The notes under the pieces were generated by a model. It did not search any database. It saw nothing but the letters and a program-made list of their open reading frames with translations, and was not told the DNA's origin. A stretch of DNA of 35,993 nt from Bacilli bacterium (GTDB lineage Bacteria > Bacillota_I > Bacilli_A > RFN20 > CAG-826). Below are positions 16,864 to 25,032 of this stretch, piece after piece. Within the stretch, counting starts at the first letter, position 1; every line of letters begins with the position of its first letter. The DNA is taken from NCBI GenBank assembly GCA_017502465.1, contig JAFVUY010000181.1:1-35993 (forward strand), read 5' to 3'. Both the position numbers and the translations under genes were made by a program.

Positions 16864-19071
16864 TTAATTTTCCATCCAAGAACCGACAAGATATTTGCCG
16901 GAACTATTTTTGTCAGTAGGATAAAAAGCGTTATTGCCATTATATTGAGCGTCATTAAGATTAATATCTACTGTTTGGCTGCCACTTCCATTTGTGAAAA
17001 TGACATTTGTGTATCCACTTGGAAGGGAATATTTATAGATATTTTGACCATAAGAATTGGTCTTATAATATTCCATTAATGTTCCTGGCCAAGCCTTATA
17101 ATAGCCAGAATCATTCCATGTATAGATGTAAACCTTGCTCCAAGATAATCCGTTTGTAAAATAGATTTCATCTTTTTCCATTTCCCAATAGGCGTTTCTT
17201 TCGTTAATCGTTCCTAAATCCCAAAGATTATCTTCTGAGAAATAAATATTAAATGTTCCGATTCCACTTAATGTATACGCTCCATAGAACTTGTTTGTTT
17301 CGGTGGCTTTAATGTAGACATCAGTAGTGGCGGCCGTGGTGGTGTAAGTGATTTTATATTCATTGAATGAATAATTATCATTTACAACCAGGTCACCAAG
17401 TTTAGTGGTTTTATTACTTGCATATAGTTCATATTTCACTATATCAATGTATTTAAATCCTGCATAAATGACTGTGTTTTTATTAATAGGTGAAGAGAAA
17501 TCAAACAAAGTTTTGTTAGAAATATCACTAAACCAGTTAATAAATTCATAGCCAGGTTTGACTGGATCATTACTAGGTCTATTAATTAACGAGCCTTTTT
17601 CAATTACTTGGCTACCTCTATCTAAACCATAAAAATAAACGTAAACAGAATTATTTGTTTTAGGAATTTCATGATACAGAGGTGTGGACCATTTACCATC
17701 TAAATAGGTGGATTCATTAGAAACCGCTCTTACAGTAATATGGCTACCTTCATAAAGAATTACGGTGTTAGAGGTTGTGGTTTTAATTTCTCCATTATCG
17801 ATTACATATTCATAATGAGTTGCGTTATCAACACTTAACCAACTAACTGTCTCCCCATCTTCTAAGAAATAAAGATTACAAAGTCCTAATTCAGTTGATT
17901 CTTCTAAAACACCTAAAGGAATGTTACTAGGTGTATAAGTGTTGGTGACTATGTCACCAATACGTTCAATATAGCAGTTTCTTGGATTGCCATTTAATGT
18001 CCAAGCATATTCTACTGAGAAATAAATTTTATAAACGCCATCGGCGGAAATTGTAAAGTCGTTTTGACCATCTTTATAATATGTTCTACCAGCATTATCT
18101 TTTGTTCCGTCCATTACTAAAAAGGCAGCGGGAACTATTGTTGTTGCGTTTTCTACTACGACGGTCGCAGAAAAACATTTTTTATTAGTTTCCGCGCTTT
18201 TTTCTTTATCTAAATATAACGGGATGAACTTCCATCCAGTTTCAAAAGACATATAGGTAGAAGTAATGCAATCATTAGCTTTAATCCAGTATGAAGCATT
18301 TGAAATCCAACCATCTTCTATATAATTCGCATAAACAATTGTGTCTTTGCTATATATATGATTTGAAGTTACTTTTTCATTAAAGAATGGGTCAAGATAC
18401 CAACCTTCAAAAGAATAAAATTCTTTTATAGGTGCGTTAGGTAAGGAATATGTGCTTCCTTTAAGAACTTCAACACTTGGAAGCTCACAGTTTGCGAACG
18501 CAATTGTGATATTACTAATATCTTCTTTTATATCAAAATAAGTAACTGGTTTACTCCAAGAAGAGGAATGTACGTAATCTAAACTAGATTCAGCGATTAC
18601 CGCTAAAGTTTCTCCACTTGATAATTCAATCGAAGTGGAAGTTGTTGTTTGAACTTCTCCTCCATTAACGTAGTAACGATAATATTCGCAGTTTTCAATA
18701 TCACTCCAACTAACTAAACCTGAATCATCTAATGATAATTTAGGTGTTTCTAAAGTAATATGTTCGTTTGGAATGTCTTCAGATTCACTTTCAGATTCAC
18801 TTTCGGATTCACTTTCTGATTCGCTCTCACTAACTGGAGGTTCACTTTCAGGCTCTAATGACTCATCTAAAGATTCGCTTTCTGAATCAGGTGTTGATTC
18901 ACTTTCAAAAATAGATTCAGATTCTATGTTTGATTCACTTTCTATACTTTCAGTTGTGTTACTTTCTGTCTCAGCACTAGGAGTGTTTTGCCTTGAAAAA
19001 CTGCAACTAGATAAACTAAATAAAGCAACTAAACAATGAAAAAATAATATTTTTGATGATTTTGCTTTCAT
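16864..19071 (-). CDS. Surface lipoprotein with Ser/Glu linker, InlB-type repeats and C-terminal CBM26-like starch-binding module
   Basis: A 735-residue lipoprotein with signal peptide and lipobox (LSSC, lipidated Cys about residue 24). Residues about 30-100 are a Ser/Glu linker. Two similar units follow. Each has a short fibronectin-like strand region (VSWSDIENCEYYRY; VSWLSVDNATHYEY), an InlB/Listeria-Bacteroides-type repeat (FEGWYLDPFF; FINWFSDISN) and an unrecognised beta module (YKIYFSVEYAW; FNIYFSEDNLW). The last about 90 residues match the CBM26 starch-binding pattern: VYIYTWNDSG, KAWPGTLM, VIFTNGSGSQTVDI. The protein probably holds starch or maltodextrin at the cell surface. The frame opens 36 nt earlier, but AAAGGA directly before the ATG at 19071, and the signal peptide, support this start. 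First gene of the alkaline phosphatase operon. Confidence 0.85.
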   Translation of the reverse strand: MKAKSSKILFFHCLVALFSLSSCSFSRQNTPSAETESNTTESIESESNIESESIFESESTPDSESESLDESLEPESEPPVSESESESESESESESESEDIPNEHITLETPKLSLDDSGLVSWSDIENCEYYRYYVNGGEVQTTTSTSIELSSGETLAVIAESSLDYVHSSSWSKPVTYFDIKEDISNITIAFANCELPSVEVLKGSTYSLPNAPIKEFYSFEGWYLDPFFNEKVTSNHIYSKDTIVYANYIEDGWISNASYWIKANDCITSTYMSFETGWKFIPLYLDKEKSAETNKKCFSATVVVENATTIVPAAFLVMDGTKDNAGRTYYKDGQNDFTISADGVYKIYFSVEYAWTLNGNPRNCYIERIGDIVTNTYTPSNIPLGVLEESTELGLCNLYFLEDGETVSWLSVDNATHYEYVIDNGEIKTTTSNTVILYEGSHITVRAVSNESTYLDGKWSTPLYHEIPKTNNSVYVYFYGLDRGSQVIEKGSLINRPSNDPVKPGYEFINWFSDISNKTLFDFSSPINKNTVIYAGFKYIDIVKYELYASNKTTKLGDLVVNDNYSFNEYKITYTTTAATTDVYIKATETNKFYGAYTLSGIGTFNIYFSEDNLWDLGTINERNAYWEMEKDEIYFTNGLSWSKVYIYTWNDSGYYKAWPGTLMEYYKTNSYGQNIYKYSLPSGYTNVIFTNGSGSQTVDINLNDAQYNGNNAFYPTDKNSSGKYLVGSWMEN
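18779..18829 (-). repeat. 12-bp tandem repeats encoding the Ser/Glu linker
   Basis: About four consecutive units of GATTCACTTTCN (plus-strand sense), coding for SESE on the minus strand. Degenerate copies continue to about 18970. Such arrays change length by slippage without shifting the frame. Confidence 0.8.
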
Positions 19072-19093
19072 AATAATTTTTCCTTTATCTATA

Positions 19094-19122
19094 TTTTTAA
19101 ATATCATTTAACATCATTTCAA
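19094..19122 (-). promoter_or_regulatory. Putative promoter of the lipoprotein-phosphatase operon
   Basis: Minus strand TTGAAA (19122-19117), 17-bp spacer, TAAAAA (19099-19094), about 23 nt before the ATG. The -10 is weak. Confidence 0.4.
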
Positions 19123-19130
19123 TAATTTTT

Positions 19131-19136
19131 TATAAT
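19131..19136 (+). promoter_or_regulatory. -10 box of the yfcE-like gene
   Basis: Perfect TATAAT followed by a leader of about 12 nt containing GAGGA (19143-19147) before the ATG at 19155. No clear -35. Confidence 0.5.
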
Positions 19137-19154
19137 AGTGGCGAGGAAGCTATT

Positions 19155-19685
19155 ATGAAGTTGTTTATTATTTCTGATGTTCATGGTTCAAAACACTACC
19201 TTGATTTGGCGATTAAAGCATTTAATGAAACTAAAGCAGATAAATTAGTTTGCTTAGGGGATTTTTATTATCACGGACCCCGAAACCCATTAACTGAACA
19301 ATATAATCCAATGGAAGTTGTGAATGTTTTTAATAGTATTAAAAATAAATTAGTCGCGATTAAAGGTAACTGTGATGCAGAAGTTGATCAAATGATTTCA
19401 GAATTTACTTTTGTTGATAATTATTTTTTGAGAATAGGAAACAAAAACGTATATTTTCATCACGGGCATAAAGAAATAGAAAACATCAATAATTATGATG
19501 TCATTTTCTTTGGACACATTCATACAGGTTTAATTAACAAAGAAGGAAATCTTATCTACGCGAACCCTGGTTCTATTTCTCTTCCAAAAGCAGAGAAATC
19601 CCGTGGTTATATGATTATTGATGAAAACGGAATTAAACATTTCGATTTAATTTCTCATGAACTATTAAGGAAAATAGATTTTTAA
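19155..19685 (+). CDS. yfcE: YfcE-type metallophosphodiesterase
   Basis: A 176-residue calcineurin-like phosphoesterase with the complete metal-binding set: SDVHG, LGDFYYHGP, KGNCDAEVD, HHGH and GHIHTG in order. YfcE enzymes are small cytoplasmic Mn-dependent phosphodiesterases active on generic substrates in vitro; the cellular substrate is not established. Length is normal for the family. It is divergent from the surface lipoprotein operon, has its own short leader with GAGGA, and is followed by a terminator, so it is a single-gene unit. Confidence 0.9.
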   Translation: MKLFIISDVHGSKHYLDLAIKAFNETKADKLVCLGDFYYHGPRNPLTEQYNPMEVVNVFNSIKNKLVAIKGNCDAEVDQMISEFTFVDNYFLRIGNKNVYFHHGHKEIENINNYDVIFFGHIHTGLINKEGNLIYANPGSISLPKAEKSRGYMIIDENGIKHFDLISHELLRKIDF

Positions 19686-19720
19686 TAAATTAAATCAATT
19701 AATTGAATTACAAAAACGTT

Positions 19721-19755
19721 AATCTTTAACAATACTTATTGTTGGAGATTTTTTT
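19721..19755 (+). terminator. Terminator of yfcE
   Basis: AATCTTTAACAAT (19721-19733) pairs with ATTGTTGGAGATT (19738-19750), 13 bp with two wobbles, then a T tract. Confidence 0.88.
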
Positions 19756-19829
19756 AATCTATTATTTATAAACAACTTTTATCGTGTTAAAATTATACCA
19801 ACATAATTATTTTTTTATAGGAGTTATCT

Positions 19830-21884
19830 ATGGAACGCTATGATTCTACAAATTTAAGGAACATTGCTGTCTTAGGACACCAAAGCTCAGGCAAAACCAC
19901 TCTTGTGGAGTCTTTGTATTACATTACCGGTGGCACAAAAGTCAAAGGTGAAGTTGAAAAGAAATCTACAGTTAGTGATTATTTAGCCGTTGAGCAAGCA
20001 AAGCAATCTTCCGTTTCTACATCGGTTGTACCTATTTACCACAAAGGTCACAAATTAAACATTCTTGATATTCCAGGAAACGACGATTTCGTCGGTGAAG
20101 CTATTGGAGTTATCCATATTATTAAAGGTGCAGTTCTAGTTGTTGACGCCTCAATCGGTGTTCAAATGGGAACAATTAAACACTGGAAATTCTTAAGAAA
20201 GAGAAACATTCCTACATTTATCTATATCAACAAAATGGATAAAGACGGAGTCAAATATGACGAAGTTTTTGAAGATTTAAAATCTCATTTTGGTAAAGCA
20301 GTCATTCCATTTACATACCCTCTTGGACATAACGATGGATTTGATGGGATGGTCAACGTCGTTGATTTAAAAGCCCGTGTCTTTAACGGTGTTGAATGTG
20401 TTGACGCTGAAATTTACGAAGATAAAAAAGATAAAGTCGCACAATTACACGAACAAATCTGCGAAGCAGTTGCCTCTAGCAGCGATGAATTATTAGATAA
20501 ATATTTCGCAGGTGAACCTTTAACAGAAGAAGAAATGAGAACTGGTTTAAGAACAGGTGTCTTAAATGGTGAACTTGTTCCAGTTTTAGTAGGCTCTGCA
20601 ACAAAGAATATCGGTATTCACACAATGCTTGATATGTTTATTGATTACTTACCAAACCCAAGTGATTTAAAACCATATGAAGCAACAGATGAGGCTGGCA
20701 ATTTAGTTGAAAGAAAAACATTAGTAGAAGAACCATTTTCCGCTTATGTATTTAAAACAATTGCCGATCCATACGCTGGTATTATTAATTTGTTCAAAAT
20801 TAATTCAGGCACAATCAAAGTTGGCGATGAAATTTTAACAAGTGGTGGAGACACACTCAAAGTTTCCACATTGTTTGTGATGACTGGTAAACGTTTAGAT
20901 GCAGTCGAGGAATTATTCGCTGGCGATATCGGTGCGATGACAAGACTTGAAAAAGTTAGTTCTGGTATGACACTTTGCTCACCAAAATCAGTTATCAAAT
21001 ATAAACCTGTCAAATATCCAACTGCAGTTTTATTTAAAGCACTTGAACTTAAAAACAAAAACGATGAATCAAAAATTGGTCCAGCTTTAGCGAAAATCCA
21101 ATTAGAAGATCCATCAATCGAAGTTAAACGTAATAATGAAACAAAACAATTATTACTTGGTGGTGTTTCTAACTCTCACATCGACTTCATCATCGATAAA
21201 TTAAAAAATATTTATAAGATTGAAGTTAACCTCAACAAGATGAAAATTGTCTACCGTGAATCAATCAAAAAAGTTGGTCAATCAGTTGGCAGATATGTCA
21301 AACAATCTGGTGGTAGTGGTTTCTATGGTGTTGTTGATATTAGATTTGAACCAGCAGACGAAATCTCATTTGCAGAAGAAGTCTTCGGTGGAGCAGTTCC
21401 AAAGAATTACTTCCCAGCAGTTGAAAAAGGTTTCTATGAAGCTCTTAAATCTGGCCCACTCGCAGGCTTCCCAGTTATCGGTGTAAGAGCAGTTCTTGTT
21501 GATGGTAAATATCACCCAGTCGATTCTAATGAACAAGCCTTCAAAATGGCGGCTATCCTCGCATTTAAAGAAGCTTATCCAAATTGCTCACCAATTATTT
21601 TAGAGCCAATCATGGAAGTTAGAATTAATATCGACAATAAATATACAGGCGATGTTATGGGTGACTTAAACACAAGAAGAGCTAAAATCCAAGATATGAT
21701 CGAAGGCGATAACGGACAAGAAATTATCGCATTAGTTCCAGAAGCTGAAATTATTGACTACGCAACTCAATTAAAATCAATTACTCAAGCAAGTGGATTC
21801 TTCAATCGTAAATTTGTCGGTTATGAACCAGTCCCTGAATATTTAGTGGACGCAGTCATTCGCGACAATAAGATTAGTGAATAA
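19830..21884 (+). CDS. EF-G-like translational GTPase (non-canonical paralogue)
   Basis: A 684-residue protein with full EF-G domain order (G domain, domains II-V). The P-loop is GHQSSGKT (residues 16-23) and NKMD is at 134-137. Switch II reads DIPGNDDF: the catalytic His of canonical EF-G (DTPGHVDF) is Asn84. The switch I region has EQAKQSSVSTS in place of the usual RGITI. This places it in the EF-G-like subgroup found beside true EF-G, not as the essential translocase; the exact role is unknown. AGGAG precedes the ATG. It has a tandem terminator and forms a single-gene unit. The genome must carry a canonical fusA elsewhere if this reading is right. Confidence 0.85.
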   Translation: MERYDSTNLRNIAVLGHQSSGKTTLVESLYYITGGTKVKGEVEKKSTVSDYLAVEQAKQSSVSTSVVPIYHKGHKLNILDIPGNDDFVGEAIGVIHIIKGAVLVVDASIGVQMGTIKHWKFLRKRNIPTFIYINKMDKDGVKYDEVFEDLKSHFGKAVIPFTYPLGHNDGFDGMVNVVDLKARVFNGVECVDAEIYEDKKDKVAQLHEQICEAVASSSDELLDKYFAGEPLTEEEMRTGLRTGVLNGELVPVLVGSATKNIGIHTMLDMFIDYLPNPSDLKPYEATDEAGNLVERKTLVEEPFSAYVFKTIADPYAGIINLFKINSGTIKVGDEILTSGGDTLKVSTLFVMTGKRLDAVEELFAGDIGAMTRLEKVSSGMTLCSPKSVIKYKPVKYPTAVLFKALELKNKNDESKIGPALAKIQLEDPSIEVKRNNETKQLLLGGVSNSHIDFIIDKLKNIYKIEVNLNKMKIVYRESIKKVGQSVGRYVKQSGGSGFYGVVDIRFEPADEISFAEEVFGGAVPKNYFPAVEKGFYEALKSGPLAGFPVIGVRAVLVDGKYHPVDSNEQAFKMAAILAFKEAYPNCSPIILEPIMEVRINIDNKYTGDVMGDLNTRRAKIQDMIEGDNGQEIIALVPEAEIIDYATQLKSITQASGFFNRKFVGYEPVPEYLVDAVIRDNKISE

Positions 21885-21927
21885 TATTATCTAAAGATAA
21901 TATATGGCGAGGGAAACCTCGCCTTTA
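21884..21927 (+). terminator. Tandem hairpin terminator of the EF-G-like gene
   Basis: ATATTATCT/AGATAATAT (21884-21903) is followed by GGCGAGG/CCTCGCC (21906-21912 with 21917-21923) and a short T run. Confidence 0.85.
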
Positions 21928-21996
21928 TTAATTTTTTAGAACATTTTTATATTAAATAAAAAGAAAATGTGATTTATTGATATTGGAGGTAATTTT

Positions 21997-22830
21997 ATGC
22001 CATTTACAGTTTATGATAAGAAACCTAATTCGATTAAATTCGGAACCCTCTATACGGCAAAAATTGATGTTCCATACGATGATAAAAAAAGAACGATAAG
22101 AGTGTGGACACCTGAAGGATACAATCCTAAAGATAAAGAAACCAGATATAAAGTTATTTATATGTGCGATGGACAAAATCTTGTCGATAAATATACATCC
22201 GCATTTGGTGAATGGGATTTGGATTCAGTCTGTCATAATTTGGTTAAAGATGGATATGAACCTTTTATAATTGTGGGTATAGATTCTCCAAGAAATGGAA
22301 AACAAAGAGAAAATGAACTTTGCACCCCAATTAAAACCAAAAAATATAAAGACGGACCTGATAACCCTATCGGCAATTTATTTGCTGACCATCTATTTGA
22401 TGTGGTTAAACCATTAATTGATGAAAACTTTAACACCTTACCAGATAAAGAAAACACTGGTATAGGTGGTTCATCTATGGGTGGATTAATGGCATTTTAT
22501 TGCTATGCTTATAAAAGAGATTTTGTTGGGTTTTCTTTATGCTTTTCTCCGGCTTTCTTTTTATACCACAAAGAGAAATTCTTCTCTGGTTTAGAAAAAT
22601 GGAAACCTAACCCAAAAGATTATGGAAAAATTTTCTTTTTCGTCGGTGGAAAAGATTTTGAATCTTTGTTTGTTTTAAGAACAACAGATATGTATCGTTA
22701 TTTGAAAAATAGAGGATTTAAAGAAGACCAAATCGCCTTTATTTTTGACAGCACGAAAAACCATCATGAAAGCACTTGGAATCAATACGCTCCTAACGCA
22801 TTTAAATTTTGGTTAAAGAAAACAAAATAA
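21997..22830 (+). CDS. Esterase-D/enterochelin-esterase-like alpha/beta hydrolase
   Basis: A 277-residue alpha/beta hydrolase of the putative esterase (PF00756) family. The early YKVIYMCDGQN segment is typical. The nucleophile elbow is GGSSMGG with Ser160, and a C-terminal His lies in KNHHEST (about residue 261). There is no signal peptide, so it is cytoplasmic. Members cleave siderophore, formylglutathione, carbohydrate or xenobiotic esters; the substrate here is not readable, and no siderophore genes are nearby. A good TTGGAGG site precedes the ATG. It lies between the EF-G-like gene terminator and the aminopeptidase gene. Confidence 0.85.
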   Translation: MPFTVYDKKPNSIKFGTLYTAKIDVPYDDKKRTIRVWTPEGYNPKDKETRYKVIYMCDGQNLVDKYTSAFGEWDLDSVCHNLVKDGYEPFIIVGIDSPRNGKQRENELCTPIKTKKYKDGPDNPIGNLFADHLFDVVKPLIDENFNTLPDKENTGIGGSSMGGLMAFYCYAYKRDFVGFSLCFSPAFFLYHKEKFFSGLEKWKPNPKDYGKIFFFVGGKDFESLFVLRTTDMYRYLKNRGFKEDQIAFIFDSTKNHHESTWNQYAPNAFKFWLKKTK

Positions 22831-22896
22831 CATTATTTGTTTATTTTGCTTATAAAAATGATAGAATAATTTAACCTGAATAGGAGGGAAAGTATT

Positions 22897-24267
22897 ATGT
22901 ATAGACAAAACGCTTGGAAAAAACACGCGAAAAAATTAGACAAAGTCATGGAATTCGCAGAAGGATATAAACATTATATCAGCGAAGGAAAAACAGAAAG
23001 ACTTGCAGTTAATGAAGCTATTAAATTATTAGAAGCTAAAGGCTTTAAAGATGTTACAAAAGTTAAAAGCCTCAAAGCTGGTTCTAAAGTTTATTTTTTA
23101 AATAAAAATAAAAACGTATGTGCCTTCATTATTGGTAATAGACCACTTACAGAAGGTTTAAGAATCTTAGGTGCTCATATTGACTCACCTAGATTAGATT
23201 TAAAAGAACACCCAGTCTATGAAAGAGGTGGTTTCGCCTTTGGCGATACCCACTATTACGGTGGTGTTAAAAAATACCAATGGGTCACAATTCCTTTAGC
23301 CCTACACGGCATTATTGTTAAAAAAGATGGAACATCTGTTGTTGTTAATGTCGGTGAAGAAGAAAACGACCCAGTCGTTGGTATCACAGATTTATTACCA
23401 CATTTAGCAGCCGATCAAATGGCTAAACCACTTGCTAAAGCAATTGAAGGCGAATCACTTGATATCACACTTGGTTCCATTCCACTTCTTGAAGAAGAAA
23501 AAGGCACAGTCAAAGCCAATGTCTTAAAAATCTTAAAAGACAAGTATGATATTGAAGAAGAAGACCTTATCTCTGCTGAAATTGAAATTGTTCCAGCAGG
23601 TAAAGCTCGTGACTATGGTTTAGATAGATCTATGATTGCTGGCTATGGACATGATGATAGATGCTGTGCATATACATCTTTATTAGCCTTATTAGACACA
23701 AAAGCAAAAGATGTCACAAATACAGCTTGCTGTATTTTGGTTGATAAAGAAGAAATTGGTTCAGTCGGTGCAACAGGTGCTCATTCATTATTCTTTGAAA
23801 ACACAGTTGCTCGTTTAGCGGATTTACTTGGTATTGCAAACCCACTTTACGCAGCGAGAATCACATTAGAAAATTCTAAAATGCTTTCAAGTGATGTCTC
23901 TGCAGCTTATGATCCACTTTATGCATATGTTAGTGACCCAAATAACGTTGCCTATTTTGGTGAAGGTTTAGTCTTTAACAAATATACAGGCTCAAGAGGA
24001 AAATCTTCCTCTAATGACAGTAATCCAGAATATTATGCTTGGATTAGAAAAGTCATGGATGAAGCAAATGTCCATTGGCAAAACGCTGAACTTGGTAAAG
24101 TTGACCAAGGTGGCGGTGGCACAATTGCCTATATCTTAGGTAATTACAATATGAATGTTATCGATGCTGGTATTGCAGTTCTTAACATGCACGCTCCAAT
24201 GGAAATCATTTCCAAAGTAGACTTATATGAAGCCTACTTAGGATATAAAGCATTCTTAATTGGATAA
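22897..24267 (+). CDS. M18-family zinc aminopeptidase
   Basis: The 456-residue length and motifs match M18 aminopeptidases (aminopeptidase I/DAPEP-like). AHIDSPRLDLK supplies the first zinc His and Asp, DKEEIGSVGATG the catalytic Glu and metal-binding Glu, GYGHDDRCCAYTSL the central metal-binding Asp, and LNMHAPMEI near the end the last His. No signal peptide; it acts in the cytoplasm on peptides, with a known family preference for acidic or hydrophobic N-termini. AGGAGG stands before the ATG, and TAGAAT at 22862-22867 may be its -10. A strong terminator follows. Confidence 0.93.
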   Translation: MYRQNAWKKHAKKLDKVMEFAEGYKHYISEGKTERLAVNEAIKLLEAKGFKDVTKVKSLKAGSKVYFLNKNKNVCAFIIGNRPLTEGLRILGAHIDSPRLDLKEHPVYERGGFAFGDTHYYGGVKKYQWVTIPLALHGIIVKKDGTSVVVNVGEEENDPVVGITDLLPHLAADQMAKPLAKAIEGESLDITLGSIPLLEEEKGTVKANVLKILKDKYDIEEEDLISAEIEIVPAGKARDYGLDRSMIAGYGHDDRCCAYTSLLALLDTKAKDVTNTACCILVDKEEIGSVGATGAHSLFFENTVARLADLLGIANPLYAARITLENSKMLSSDVSAAYDPLYAYVSDPNNVAYFGEGLVFNKYTGSRGKSSSNDSNPEYYAWIRKVMDEANVHWQNAELGKVDQGGGGTIAYILGNYNMNVIDAGIAVLNMHAPMEIISKVDLYEAYLGYKAFLIG

Positions 24268-24272
24268 TTAAT

Positions 24273-24293
24273 AAGGGGCATAAGCCCCTTTTT
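24273..24293 (+). terminator. Terminator of the aminopeptidase gene
   Basis: AAGGGGC (24273-24279) and GCCCCTT (24284-24290) with a 4-nt loop and T run. It ends only about 11 nt before the ATG of the NUDIX gene. Confidence 0.9.
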
Positions 24294-24303
24294 AAAACAA
24301 AAT

Positions 24304-24819
24304 ATGAAAACATTTAGATTTATTGACGACCAATTTGAAAATAAAGGTATTACTCACACAAGAAAAGTTGTGCGTGCGATTTTATTAAACAATAAAAACG
24401 AAATCACTTTAATTAAAATTCATGGACATGATACTTTTGGATTTCGTGATTATTATGAAACTCCAGGTGGAGGAATAAAAAGCAAAGAAAATAGACACGC
24501 TACTCTTAGAAGGGAAATTGAAGAAGAAGTTGGTGTCAGCATTAAAAATATTTCTTTTTTAGCAAGAGTAATCGATTATTACAATTTGATTCAAAGAGAA
24601 AACGACAATTATTTTTATCTTTGTTATGTTGATCAAATGACACATCAACATTTAGAAGAATATGAGACTCATTTATTTGAAGGATTAGTTTGGGTTAGTA
24701 TCGATGAGGCGATTAAATTATATGAAAACACAAAAATCACCCCAATATCTAAGCTAGTTGTTCAAAGAGAACTCCCAATTCTTTATCTCGCCAAAGAAAA
24801 CATTAAAAATGTTAGATAG
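24304..24819 (+). CDS. NUDIX hydrolase
   Basis: A 171-residue protein with a complete Nudix box: the glycine-rich PGGGIKSKE, then LRREIEEEVG, which fits the G-x5-E-x7-REUxEExGU pattern and supplies the Mg-binding Glu residues. It would hydrolyse a nucleoside diphosphate linked to another moiety; the substrate is unknown. There is no Shine-Dalgarno sequence, and the ATG follows the T tract of the preceding terminator by about 10 nt. Expression therefore depends on read-through, a promoter inside the upstream gene, or a weak leaderless promoter. The sequence decides between none of these. Confidence 0.88.
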   Translation: MKTFRFIDDQFENKGITHTRKVVRAILLNNKNEITLIKIHGHDTFGFRDYYETPGGGIKSKENRHATLRREIEEEVGVSIKNISFLARVIDYYNLIQRENDNYFYLCYVDQMTHQHLEEYETHLFEGLVWVSIDEAIKLYENTKITPISKLVVQRELPILYLAKENIKNVR

Positions 24820-24822
24820 AGT

Positions 24823-24851
24823 TTGACAAAATCATTTTTTATAGATACTAT
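24823..24851 (+). promoter_or_regulatory. tRNA-His promoter
   Basis: Consensus TTGACA (24823-24828), 17-bp spacer, TACTAT (24846-24851), with the tRNA 20 nt downstream. Confidence 0.85.
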
Positions 24852-24870
24852 TATTATCGTCAACTTATAT

Positions 24871-24947
24871 GGCGGTTGTGGTGAAGGGGTTAACACATCT
24901 GGCTGTGAACCAGACATTCGTGGGTTCAAGTCCCATCAATCGCCCCA
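24871..24947 (+). tRNA. tRNA-His (GTG anticodon)
   Basis: A complete cloverleaf. The acceptor is 8 bp because the extra G(-1) typical of tRNA-His is encoded and faces C73. T8 and A14 are in place, the anticodon loop is CTGTGAA with anticodon GTG, the T-loop is TTCAAGT, and CCA is encoded (24945-24947). Confidence 0.97.
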
Positions 24948-24959
24948 TATGAACGATAT

Positions 24960-25006
24960 ACGGATTTTGCAACGAAATTATCCAGACATTGCAAAACCCG
25001 TTTTTC
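24960..25006 (+). terminator. Terminator of tRNA-His
   Basis: ACGGATTTTGCAA (24960-24972) pairs with TTGCAAAACCCGT (24989-25001) with one mismatch, then a T run. It faces the 3' end of the transposase gene and may stop that transcript too. Confidence 0.85.
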
Positions 25007-25032
25007 TTTTTAATTATGTATAATTAATTTAA

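Noticed and set aside
18773..19039. 88-codon plus-strand Ser/Asp/Leu-rich frame
   Set aside because: It is the antisense shadow of the 12-bp repeats that encode the lipoprotein Ser/Glu linker.
24823..25023. 66-codon plus-strand open frame
   Set aside because: It runs through the tRNA-His promoter, tRNA and terminator; the RNA gene explains the sequence.
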